This document shows, piece by piece, positions 21,713 through 32,323 of a stretch of DNA of 64,000 bases. The notes under the pieces were generated by a model. That model saw nothing but the letters and a program-made list of their open reading frames with translations. It did no database searches and had not been told where the DNA came from. This DNA comes from Angiostrongylus vasorum (Eukaryota > Nematoda > Chromadorea > Rhabditida > Metastrongylidae), in contig JADANN010000443.1 of the NCBI GenBank assembly GCA_018806985.1, positions 1,665,001-1,729,000 on the forward strand, in the 5' to 3' direction. Numbering within the stretch: position 1 is the first letter of the stretch; every line of letters begins with the position of its first letter. Position numbers and translations under genes: made by a program.

Positions 21713-23909
21713 TGTCGCCATCTTACTGAACTTCATAAAAGCATGAAACTTCGCAGAGGTCTTACAAAAAGCTTTAAGAAATCATTACACGGGACAAACT
21801 GCAATTTGATCATAAATATAATACTAGTGAGAAGCAATCATGAGTGGTGCGGAATACAGATAAAACTTTTATTAGAGGCGGTATTATTCTTAGGTTTAAA
21901 AAATTGATAAAAAATAGGCACTGATAAGCTCCATTCAGCGCTCCCGTCTAGTTCTGATTTCGTATCATATAAACTTGTTTGAAATTCTCTATCTTCATTT
22001 CTAGCCTTTTTTTCGACATTAGATTCGATTCGTATCACAATGTATGGTCAATAGGTGGTCGACTTTTCACGGAGTTCGCTTTCCTCGCAGAAAACACTGT
22101 TGCTCTGGATGAACCCCGAATCATTAGCTCGTGAACTTTCCTCCGATCTATAACGGTCCAGGCAACTGTCTGTGTTGAGGACTTGGAGCCCATCTAGCAT
22201 AGTCAACTCATCCCCAGAAAAAATCGCACTCAACTTTATCCAAGTAAGGAGACGTATCAGTAACTAGTATCAGTAAGGAGACGAGATTACACATCTTCAA
22301 GTCGTAGCGGAACCCCTGCGTTAATCCGACCATCTTCGCTAATGACAATTGTAGGAAAACGAAATTAACAAATCGAAGAATTTCTGGAATCCGAACGATC
22401 TGTGAGGACGGGTCACATCCAACCATCTACGCAAGCAAGGAAGGGTATTCACGCATTTCAATGGTGGCATTTTTTGGAATCAGTCATTGAAACTAAAACT
22501 CACTGTTGTGACTATTTTATGAGAATGTTCTAGAGCTCTCTGCCCAACGTTTAAGAAACCAACTGTGAATATTTCGCATAATTCCAACGACTTAGTGGAT
22601 AACGCATTTGAACAATTGCCCACACAGAAGTGTCGACTCCTGCAGTAGAACACGGTCTTGTAGACGAAATTCGAGTGTAACCAGAAGAACTCGGTACTGT
22701 GGATGACGTCTGAATTCAACCAAGTGATTTCACTGTTGTGGACGACATTCGAGACGCTCCGTAAAACCCCCCCAGCAAGCCTCCGAGCCCGGCCACAAAC
22801 ATCCCTCTAAAGCGCATCCGGGCTGGACCGGCGCACAGCACGCTGTCACGTGAATTGCACGCAAAACAGCCGTGCCTCTAACGATTTTGGAGCAGCAAGC
22901 AAACGCCTGTCTCTGCTTGAGGTGAAAGCGTCATCGTCACAACAGTGTAGTTCGCCTGCCGTCATTCCTTTCTGTTACTCCTCATCTTCTCTCTTCCTCT
23001 AGTGCCCTTCGCCTGAACTTCGACCCTGCTCAAAATCAAATGCTTGCACTTGTGAAGTGGATTATTAGTGAGATCTTGTTTCCAAGTTAGAAGTTCAGTT
23101 CCTGCAGTTCACTCGTCCAAAACAACCGTTTGTAGGAAACGAATATCCAGTCGAAAATCTGGGTAATTATGACTGTCTAGGTGTAACAGATCCGTTCCAT
23201 TGCAAGAAATATCCAATTTGGGTTGTCTATGAAAAAAAAGTATTGTGATAGCTAGCTTTACACAGTATTCTTTCTTTGAAAGAACTAACTGAAGAACTGG
23301 AGACGACACTTAGTTTGGTCCTGAGCCCACTATTCCGGTCGATACTCCACCACATTAAGAAGAGCACGAAGATAAGCATGTTTTCTTCAAACGAGAGATA
23401 GTTCTTCGCATCAAAAGCACCGATTCTCACAACAACTATGTGAGCCATAGTGCTCACGCTTTGTCTTCGACACAATCGCTGCACTTTTCTTAACAGATTC
23501 TGGCTTACAATAAACACAAAGCGTTCGAAGAATGTTGAAAGCGAATACTCGAATTCGCAAGGGCCCAACGATTTTGAGCAGAACGTTTCAAGCATACTTC
23601 TTTAGAAGAAAAAAGCACACGATTTGAACTCACAGCTTTTCATAAGAGCAAGGCTTTTTTGCACATTTCACAGTTATTAATGTCACTTTTTTCTCCGTTG
23701 TTTATAAACAACTAATTGCCTGAACGCAGGTAACAAATACATTGGATTCCACCGTACACTGATCCGATCAATCTGCTACGGACATCAACATTGCGAAAAA
23801 AGATGGAAACATTTTTTTAAAAATATGAAACACTTTCAATTCACAATGTCACTTTTTTACAATGACAATTTTTATTGAATGCCTTTTACATTTTTTTTTC
23901 GATCGATAG
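21713..23909. other. No gene recognised; GC-richer stretch at 22745-23030
   Basis: Contains the longest orphan frame in this part (23227-23595, minus, 122 codons), without a motif or splice context that I can support. Around 22745-23030 the DNA is GC-richer (GAGCCCGGCCACAAAC, GGGCTGGACCGGCGC), with no coding signal. Confidence 0.3.
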
Positions 23910-24060
23910 AAAACCTGCTGAGAGACAAGCGAAACGAAGGAGCCGCCGCATGATGTGGTGGTGAACGCGTTAGCACTCGGAAAGGGTAATAGCGCGTTCA
24001 TTCCCCACCGCAAACAACTGCGGTCCGGAGTTTTGCAAATATCTCAGCAACATTATTTTC
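23910..24060 (+). mobile_element. SINE2 copy
   Basis: GCTGAGAGACAAGCGAAACG, core GGTGGTGAACGCGTTAGCAC, GCGCGTTCATTCCCCACCGC, and end TTTTGCAAATATCTCAGCAA. Confidence 0.75.
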
Positions 24061-25388
24061 AGTTCGTTTGGAACTGTGTTCATTAAGCCGTTTATGGTAT
24101 GCTTATTACAGTAATATTCCCAAAATCTGCTCAAACTGCCGAATGGCGATGTTTTCGTAGAGAAAGTCACACCAGCAAAAAATCATTAGGAAAACAGCTT
24201 TGTTTCTTCTAATAAAAAGGTTCACTCGTAATCATAACATAATTAATCAAGAAAATTCGTTAGTCTTAATCTTATTCGTTAACCTTAGTGGTATCCCTAC
24301 TCTTTTTTCTCTACTTTACTTTGCTATTAGTTCTACTTTCACATCTGGTTCTTCTAGGCAGCCGTTAATTGTTGAGTGACTCTGGTCTACATTCCTGCAG
24401 ATTTTGTTAAGATCATATTATCTTGCCTATCAAGTACTAACAATATAAGTAGAAAAAGCTGAGTAATGTCTTATTAGTTGTTTTTAAGTCTTGTCTTTGT
24501 GCAAGCCAAGCTAGAACACTTCTTTCCGATATGATCGTAGTGCTGACGATGGTGATTGATTGCTATAGGAATGAGGAGATAATCCAGAAAAAACGAAATT
24601 TTCTTTTACAGCAGTCCCAGCACTTGTCAGCAACCACTCATCTTAACCTAGGTGGGCGTCGATGGATATATGAGAAGAGCAGGTGTCTAGATGTTATTGA
24701 TGCCGACACAAATGAAATGGCCGAATTAGCTAGTCAGGAACTGCTTCCTGCCTTGTCCTGTTAGGATATCGAGTTAACTCTAACGATTATAATCGCTTGA
24801 CTATAAGATTGTTCAAGAATTAATTTTCCCTTGCTCAATCTTTTCTGTGAAACACTGCCCCCGTGCCAGAATGAGTTCATGACGTCCAACAAGTATGTTG
24901 CCTAGTCGATCTTATTTTGACTGATGTTGGCTGGAGTGCCGAGCCAATCCCGCTCGATCGTCACATCTATGTGCATCATGGGATTCATGGATTCGTACTT
25001 TGTGTTATTCGAAGGTGGTTCCTCTGCTGGTGGGTGTACGTGATGGTAAAACGAGTAATATTGCTCTCACAACAGCTCCCACCTACCAAGTAGTACTTCG
25101 TTGTTTTTCTCGAAGCTAAACAGTCATCAAAGTACACTTCGGAAGATGACAGCAGTACATTGTGAATGAATGAGTCAATGGAGAGATTTTAAACAAATTA
25201 TTAAACAAACAACTTATTCGAAGCTTTCTGAGAGGTCGACCCACTGCTAGAAGAAGCTGTCTGGTCCATGTTTGAAATCAATAAGTGACAAAAGTTCGGT
25301 TTTTTTGAGATATATTTTTAAAAAATAAAATGCTTTTTGAGCCAGTTATTATAACCAGGATGGCTGCTGTTTTTTGTCACTATCATTA
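24061..25388. other. No gene recognised
   Basis: The open frame at 24531-24764 has balanced composition but no motif or convincing acceptor. No repeats seen. Confidence 0.3.
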
Positions 25389-25600
25389 AAAAGATCGATA
25401 GAACTAGCTGAGAGACAGGCGAAACGAAGGACCCGCATGGTGTAGATGGTGAACGCGTTACTCCCCGGAAAGGACAATAGCGCGTTCGTTCCCCACCATA
25501 GGCACCTGCGGTCCAGAGTTTTGCAAATATCTCAGCTTCGATGAAGTTATATTTCGCAATATACCCTGCCATCAAAAAAGAGTAAGCAGTAACTAAAAAG
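25389..25600 (+). mobile_element. SINE2 copy
   Basis: GATCGATAGAACTAGCTGAG, core TGGTGAACGCGTTACTCCCC, GCGTTCGTTCCCCACCATAG, GCAAATATCTCAGC, and 3' end ATACCCTGCCATCAAAAAAG. Confidence 0.75.
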
Positions 25601-25934
25601 GTTAAAACTATCATTAGTATTATTATTATAATAATATTATTTTTGGCATGCAATAGTTTTTCAAATAGAAGTAAAGAATACGAAGGCAAACGTTAATCGT
25701 TGACAGAAATAAGAAACTAATAGAGCTAATAGAAGAGCTGTCCTTATACAGAACACGAACTACTTCAATCCAGTGCTAGTTTCCGTCTTCTCAAAACTGA
25801 TAAAGAAAGAAAAAATGATAGTCGCTCAATTAAACTCAAGTCCTCCTAGCTCTTTTAAAGGCTTAGTATGTACATAAGTAGCAGTGGTAATAGAGTAATA
25901 ATAAGTAATAGTAATAGCGTCAATATAATATGAA
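25601..25934. other. No feature recognised
   Basis: AT-rich, with an ATTATTATTATAATAATATT stretch near 25620. Confidence 0.4.
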
Positions 25935-26185
25935 TAGCCACTATGACGCTGAGATATTTGCAAGAGTCGGGACCGCAGGCGTCTGCGGTGAAGATCGAAC
26001 CCGCTATTCCCTTTCCGGGGCTAAATTGTGCACCACCACTTAATGCGAGTCATTCGTTTCGCCTTTCTCTAAGTCATGTTTTTAACCTACAGGTGCTATC
26101 AGCAATCAACCATCAACAGGATTCAAGTGGGCAGCACAAATTTGCATTGAACCCAGTTACGCTGAAGCTAGAGTCTAAATCACAC
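25935..26185 (-). mobile_element. SINE2 copy with long 5' domain, inverted
   Basis: Minus copy with the tail GACGCTGAGATATTTGCAAG, core GGACCGCAGGCGTCTGCGG, and the long leader (TATCAGCAATCAACC, GAACCCAGTTACGCTGAAGC) seen also at 1905 and 27425. Confidence 0.7.
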
Positions 26186-26211
26186 TGTACTCACTTTTTA
26201 TTTACTACCTG

Positions 26212-26330
26212 TTCTTTTTATGGCAGGGTATGATGTGAAATATAACAACAATGATGCTGAGATATTTGCAACACTGCTGACCGCAGGTGTCTGTGGTAAA
26301 GGTCGAACACGCTATTACCCCACTGTTGAT
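26212..26330 (-). repeat. SINE2 fragment, inverted
   Basis: TTTTTATGGCAGGGTATGAT, GATGCTGAGATATTTGCAAC, GACCGCAGGTGTCTGTGG; ends in the core at CGCTATTACCCC. Confidence 0.65.
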
Positions 26331-26394
26331 GTGTATAATAGTATGATAACAATGGACATAAAATGGGTAAATACTGCACATGAAATTCTACCAG

Positions 26395-26665
26395 GGTGCA
26401 TGTAGCACAGTGGTTAGGGGCATAACGCACCCACAAGAGCGCTGGTTCGGTTTATGCCCCCTCTTAGATAAACAATCCCTACACGGTAAGAAAAGAAAAT
26501 TAAACTAGATTGGTTTGGGAAAACAGAAACACTGGTTAGGTACATCGGTAGTCATGAGGGAGGTCACTGCATAGGCGAAATGCTTTACGATGGAACGAAT
26601 ATAGTCAAATGCATGGTGTATCCTCCCCATGGATTGACTGGTCAACACCGAGTGGTTTTCGTTCA
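26395..26665 (+). mobile_element. SINE1 copy, highly diverged
   Basis: Head GCATGTAGCACAGTGGTTAG with box-B-like GCTGGTTCGGTT. The middle is degraded. The end is TGGTGTATCCTCCCCATGG and GGTCAACACCGAG. Confidence 0.55.
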
Positions 26666-27137
26666 CACTTTAAATCGCATTCTGGTAACATTACAGTGTC
26701 AGTTAAGTAATTCATCCAAAACTTTCGAAAACCAAACAAAGACGATGACACAAGATTGTTCATTTGTTCGCGTGCGTGTGGTCTGAAAGTGTTTGGATTT
26801 CTTTCCAAAGAGGCTTGACGAACAAGCATTCATAGGTGGTGTTATATTTCATCCATCCTTTTTTTTGAAGTCCATCAAAGTCTCTCTATAGCATTTTTCA
26901 TACTCATCACTCTAATAGTTCTCATGGTAGTCGTTTGTTCGACTTACTAAGATGCCATTTCTTATGAGCAAACGAACACTCATTACTGAATGATAGTCTT
27001 CTTTCATGCGGTCCTTCGGTTTTTTTCTGGACAATTCAAAAAAAACAACAGACGAAAATTAGAAAATTACAGACGATATCTCCGCGTTTCAAATGAGTTG
27101 TACTTGTCACTGTTTTACAAAAACGAAGAAAAAACAC
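26666..27137. other. No gene recognised
   Basis: Short frames on both strands without motif or splice support. Confidence 0.3.
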
Positions 27138-27217
27138 TGCTTATAACCAGAATAATGCTGAGATATTTGCAAAACTCCGGACCGCAGGTGTCTGCGGTAG
27201 GAAACGAATGCGGTTTA
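27138..27217 (-). repeat. SINE2 fragment, inverted
   Basis: AATGCTGAGATATTTGCAAA, TCCGGACCGCAGGTGTCTGC, then GAAACGAATGCGG. It breaks in the core and abuts a plus-strand copy head-on. Confidence 0.65.
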
Positions 27218-27418
27218 TAGTGACAAAGAGCTGAGAGACAGGCGAAACGAAAGATTCGCATGGTGTGGTGGTGAACGCGTTAGCCTCCGGTAAGGGTAAT
27301 AGCGCGTTCGTTCCCCACCGCAAACACATCCGGTCCGGATGTTTTGCAAACATCTCAGCATCATTGTGGTTAAGTCACATATAATACCTGCCGTGAAATA
27401 GGCAGTAAATAAAATGTT
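27218..27418 (+). mobile_element. SINE2 copy
   Basis: AGCTGAGAGACAGGCGAAAC, core GGTGGTGAACGCGTTAGCCT, GCGCGTTCGTTCCCCACC, end CATCTCAGCATCATTGTGG and CCTGCCGTGAAATAGG. Confidence 0.75.
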
Positions 27419-27421
27419 AAC

Positions 27422-27672
27422 ATTGTGATTTAGACTACAGCCTCAGCTTAACTGGGTTCGTTTCCGACTTGGGCTCCCCAGATCAATCCCGTTGACGGGT
27501 GATTGCTGATGACGTGATCGATAGAACTAGCTGAGAGACAGGTGAAACGAAGGACCTGCATGGTGTGGTGGTGAACGCGTTAGCTCCCGGAAAGGGCAAT
27601 CGCGCGTTCGTTCCCCACCGCAAACACCAGCGGTCCCGAGTTTTGCAAATATCTCAGCATCGCTGCTTATAG
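27422..27672 (+). mobile_element. SINE2 copy with long 5' domain
   Basis: Leader GACTACAGCCTCAGCTTAAC to GATCGATAGAACTAGCTGAG, core GGTGGTGAACGCGTTAGCTC, CGCGCGTTCGTTCCCCACCG, end TTTGCAAATATCTCAGCATC. Tandem with the copy before it. Confidence 0.75.
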
Positions 27673-29063
27673 TTTTAAAGCTTCACTAACTCGCCATTGG
27701 GAGCAAAAACCCTAATGGAACCTTTTTTTCTGCTTTGTGAACAACATTGTATAGATTTCAGCAAAGTTTTGTTTCTTTACAGTCTACTTTTCTTCCGAGG
27801 TACTTGGAATTCATGACGGTCAATATTATGAGGCGGCATCGTGTTGTTGCAGACCGGTCGGGATGCTTCATAAGTGATTCAAGCACCCAACTATTTACTT
27901 GTACTTTTCCAAACGTGTTTTGCTTTCGACGTGAATTCGACAAAAACTGCATCATTTTGATGCGCGGATCGTTTCACTGTGCTGGCAAACACTGAGAATT
28001 CGATGTTTGGTCACTTGTTATCGAATTAACCGTCGACTATTCTCACCGACACGACGCCTACTGAGGTGAGCATCAATTCGATCCGTGAAGAAACCTGCAT
28101 TGTCGTCGCTCTTTCCAGCAGTCATTGACAGCGAACAATATAAACGTGTCAGAAAGACCGCTATGTTGTCTATCAATAGGACGTCTACGGCACAAAAACG
28201 TGTACTGAACAGAACAGCATTTAATCGTTGCGAGTTTCAGGACATTTCAAATGGAGTGTATGCAGCTGTTTTTTAAATATGAAGCCATGAAGGATAGAAG
28301 ATAAACCGTTCACCAGCGTTGATAATTCTATTGGCGAACCGCCGTGCACTCGACTTCATAAAGTGTACGTATTAAGTAAGCGTTTTTAGGGCCTTCAGCA
28401 TCAACGGGGGTCTTATGAGCCAAGAAGCACCAAAAGCCGAGAAGCAGCTCGGGATGTCTGCACGGGGCCCTCAGTCAGCCATAAGCTGATGCCAGGAAGC
28501 GCTGCCATCTTTGCAGTGTGGTGAATACTTCTTAGAAAATGATGATCTGCGAGATCTCTAACATGGATTTCACGACCCAACGACAATAGACCTTTGCCCA
28601 AACGTCAAATTAGCAGTCAGAAACGAATTGCATTGACCTGTGCACGGTTCTTCGTAATTCCTCAATACGAAGACTATTCAAGCAAGTGAAAATGTGCAAA
28701 TGATAAAACCAAAATGGATTATTCCATTAGTAACTTAATTTTACTATCTTATTTAACTCTCAAAGTCACCGCAAAACCCCCTGATAAAATCAGTATTTAT
28801 CAGAGTTTAAGCATCTCTTAGAAGCTTTTCAACGTCTCCAATCAGACAGCGCAGAAGACAACCAAGGACGTGAAGTATCAAAAGTACAACTAGAGAAGAT
28901 TGCACTATTCTTCATAGTAGGACAACAAGATAGCAATCTGTGCGTTTAAAATGCAATAAAATGGCAACTTATTCTACACGTCCTCAATTTTCATGTCGTT
29001 CGAATGAACGAGTGGAAATGACTAGTTCCGACTAGTTCACGTCCCGTTCTGTGAATTATTTGA
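27673..29063. other. No gene recognised
   Basis: Open frames at 27747-27995 and 28085-28276 are plausible in composition, but I could not find paired splice sites or a family. Nothing else stands out. Confidence 0.3.
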
Positions 29064-29390
29064 GTGTTATGCTTTCAATTCGACGCCTACTTTCGTGCCT
29101 GCATTAGAAATTACCGAGCAAAGGAGGTCGCTTTCGCAGATGGGAATGAAAAAGTGCTTCGACATCCAATATTTAAGAACGACCTACCGATTATTAAACT
29201 GCGAAATGGCCCTCTCAGAATCGACAATAACGAACCGCATCAACATTTAATGACTCGAAGCCCCACTACGACGATAATGGACTCAGCAGGAGCGCAGTTA
29301 GACGACCAAGAAACGATCCAAGTGCCGGATTCTGTGGTCCGGAATCTGAAGACGTACTCCAACAAACGTCTTGATGATGAGGAAACATAA
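29064..29390 (+). CDS. Possible terminal exon, unrecognised protein
   Basis: A 108-codon open frame ending at TAA. Its composition looks protein-like: a start such as FDAYFRACIRNYRAKEVAF, a middle rich in N, P and I, and an acidic end LDDEET. No catalytic motif or membrane segment is visible. No clean TTTCAG acceptor precedes it (the nearest is CTTTCAA), so it may be a terminal exon with a decayed acceptor, a short gene or a chance frame. It lies in a stretch free of the local SINEs, mildly in favour of coding. Confidence 0.3.
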   Translation: MLCFQFDAYFRACIRNYRAKEVAFADGNEKVLRHPIFKNDLPIIKLRNGPLRIDNNEPHQHLMTRSPTTTIMDSAGAQLDDQETIQVPDSVVRNLKTYSNKRLDDEET

Positions 29391-32323
29391 TCGATCATGA
29401 ATGGAAGAATGTTATATGCTGACAATGAATAGTTCTGATATTGAACAATTCACTGAAAGTCCCTCAATGTGATCGGCGTTCATTCATGAGTTTTTTTGTT
29501 CTGGTGTATATAAGACGACGAGAAAAACTATGTGAATGAACACGCAAACGTTAATCATTCTCTCACCATGTGTCATTGCCCTTCATGAAATATGCTGGCC
29601 GTTTTTCATTTGGGCGTAGAACATCACAATTCTGAAGAAAACATTCGATGACAAAGCAGTAAACATGGGGGTTTGTACTCGTCAGTGGAAAATGTTCAGT
29701 TCGAGACTGCGATGAAACTCATGCGGTTTTGCATAACTTAAACAACGTTTTTCAGGCGACGATAAGTCAGAATGCGAAGGAAAAATCCAAACTGTCAAAA
29801 CCCTGACCGAGATATTATCTTAGTTTTGAGAGAAAGTGGCTTCGTCAGATGTTCGTTTGAGATAAATCACAGCTAGTCACTGACAAGGAAAGAACATGTT
29901 TGAAGAATTCAGCGATAGGGGTACTCTACTACTAGACATTTAGGGTACGAAATATTTAATTCGTAGGCTTCACTGCAACTCCTCTTAGATATGAAAGCAT
30001 TCGTGGGAAAGTGATTCTAGATGTTAACCAAGCACTGCTGAAAATATGTGATAAACCTTAGCATAGGTTGAACTTGGGATTTCTTGAGATGATCAAAAGT
30101 TTCAAACTCGCATGTGAGCTCTGAGTGTCATATATCCACCTCAAGTACTTCTACCTAAGAAGTACACATTTCGACGGTTAATGCACAAGACATGCTTTAG
30201 GAAATTATCTGAATGAAAACTGTTTACTTTGTCTCATTAGCGAAGTGTTATCAGTGACAACATCAACAAGTGAAAAGATGTGCAGGCAGTTGAACTCAAA
30301 TACGAGGATGAATCTCAGGCTCTAAAATCGTTTCCATAGTATGTTTGATGAATCTTGATGAACTCTATGGAACTGAGAAGACACCACACTGCCAACATAA
30401 CATTTATTCCAGATGAGCTAAGACCTTAGCAGTCATCGCTCTCATCAGAGTGGATTAGTCATCTCGTAAATTTGGTGCAGATGATGAATTCGATTCCCGA
30501 AATGCGAGCGGCAAAAACGGCTCAAAAACCAAATCCTTCGCCAATAAACGTTATATTAATTCATGCAAAAAGGTTATATTAATAGGCTCGTGTTAAGCTC
30601 TGAGATCGGTTGAAAAACTCCATGAGATATCGCGTGTGAGGAAGATGGTGATAAATTACGGTAATGAAGGATATCAGCGATGAAATTTCATAATTATAAA
30701 GCTGGCCTATCGCCAGTGAAACGTATCAATCTATAAAATCAGCCAAATTTCCGTAAAACAAGTACCTGCAGTCATCGTCTGATACAAAAGGATATCAGTA
30801 GCGTCTCTTTCACACTGCTATACCTCAAAGTTCAGCACACTGAGGAACATAAAAACCACCACACGTTCGATGTATGTCCATTTCGAAACTATTTTTTTAT
30901 TGATAAGATGGCGATATTCATGGGTGGAATATCGCACCATGAAAAGATGGATGTGTGACTTATTTGTAGGAAGCGACTCCGAAGCGCCTTCGGTGTGTTC
31001 CGCAGTTCATTTGATTATAGTCTCTGCCTCGAGACTAACTGCGTCGAGATCATTTATATGAGTGAGATCGGCTGTAGTCAAGGAGATACTTAGCTTAATA
31101 AAGGACCATCAACTTGCAAACACCAAGTATCAACTATTATTTGCTAGGAAGTCTGATTTGAAAACTGCTACCACTACGTGCGCCTATAATAGAGGAAATC
31201 TCGCCAAGCCATCAAGTTTCCCGTTTTTTATCCTTTGCTCTCGTTAATATTCGTTGACAACGCATGAAAAGCCTACTATGAGATCTAATCCCCAGTCTTC
31301 GTCATTAATATGGAACAATGGTAACTGGGATTGAATTATACGGTAAGTGCAAAAAAATTAGCTAACTTATTTTCTCATCTAGGAACTTTTCTTAGAACTA
31401 AACTCCCATGTCCGCCACGAGACACGTGAATGGATCTGATATGAACGACATATTACCAAGCGCTGTAGATTTAAAACCAAAGAGCTGCTTATAGCCTCGG
31501 ATGGTTAGTAACTAATCGCTGATATGTTAATGGTTGACGGAGAATGTAAAGGTACAAATCAGCTTTGAAGACATTAGAAACATTAGCACTTCAGATTCTC
31601 TCAGACTCGACATAAACGACCAAGAACCACAAATTTGAGCAATTTATTAGCAATTATTTACAAAAAGAAAAAAGAACATTGCAACTAGTTCAAAACGTTA
31701 ACAAACGGCAGACGTTACAGCACAATGTATGAGTAGAGAACGCCGTCGCGTCAATCGTCTACTCAAAACTCGTAACATAACAAAGAAAAAAAAATCCATT
31801 CTATCCGAAGACTAACAAGAAAGCTGGTATGCAGAGTTATACATGAAGAAGTTCAGATGCGAGAGTATCTCGTTACTGTAGTGGTAATGAACCCTAACGA
31901 TAATCGCTGCATAGAAGGCAAGCAACCCGTAGCCGACCGTATGCTAGATTGGTGGGATGTGTATCATGAGGACTACGAAGAAACAAAAAGACAACCATCA
32001 CATGACGCCCATAGAAGCTAACAGATAAATATAAACGCATAAATTTCAAAAATACAACGTAATTACAATATGTGCTATATCTCTTGAAAAGAAAAACACC
32101 ATGATAGTCAGGTGAACTTTTTTTTCTCGCTAAACAATTCCATCGATGTGGAGAAAGCAATACAGAAGTGAAGTACTTGGAATAAGCGAGAGCATATTTC
32201 CGCAGCAGATGTCAAAGAATTTATGGTCTTCTTTCACGATCTCTAAAACGGTAATGCTCTCTTCCAAGCTAATTGAAACCTGTTTGTTGAATCCCTGAGT
32301 AAACTTTATGATAGAAGTGTCGA
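29391..32323. other. No gene recognised
   Basis: Long AT-rich stretch without repeat copies. The open frames at 30870-31247 and 31894-32160 carry no motif. It lies downstream of the phosphatase gene and could contain its 3' UTR close to 32324. Confidence 0.35.
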
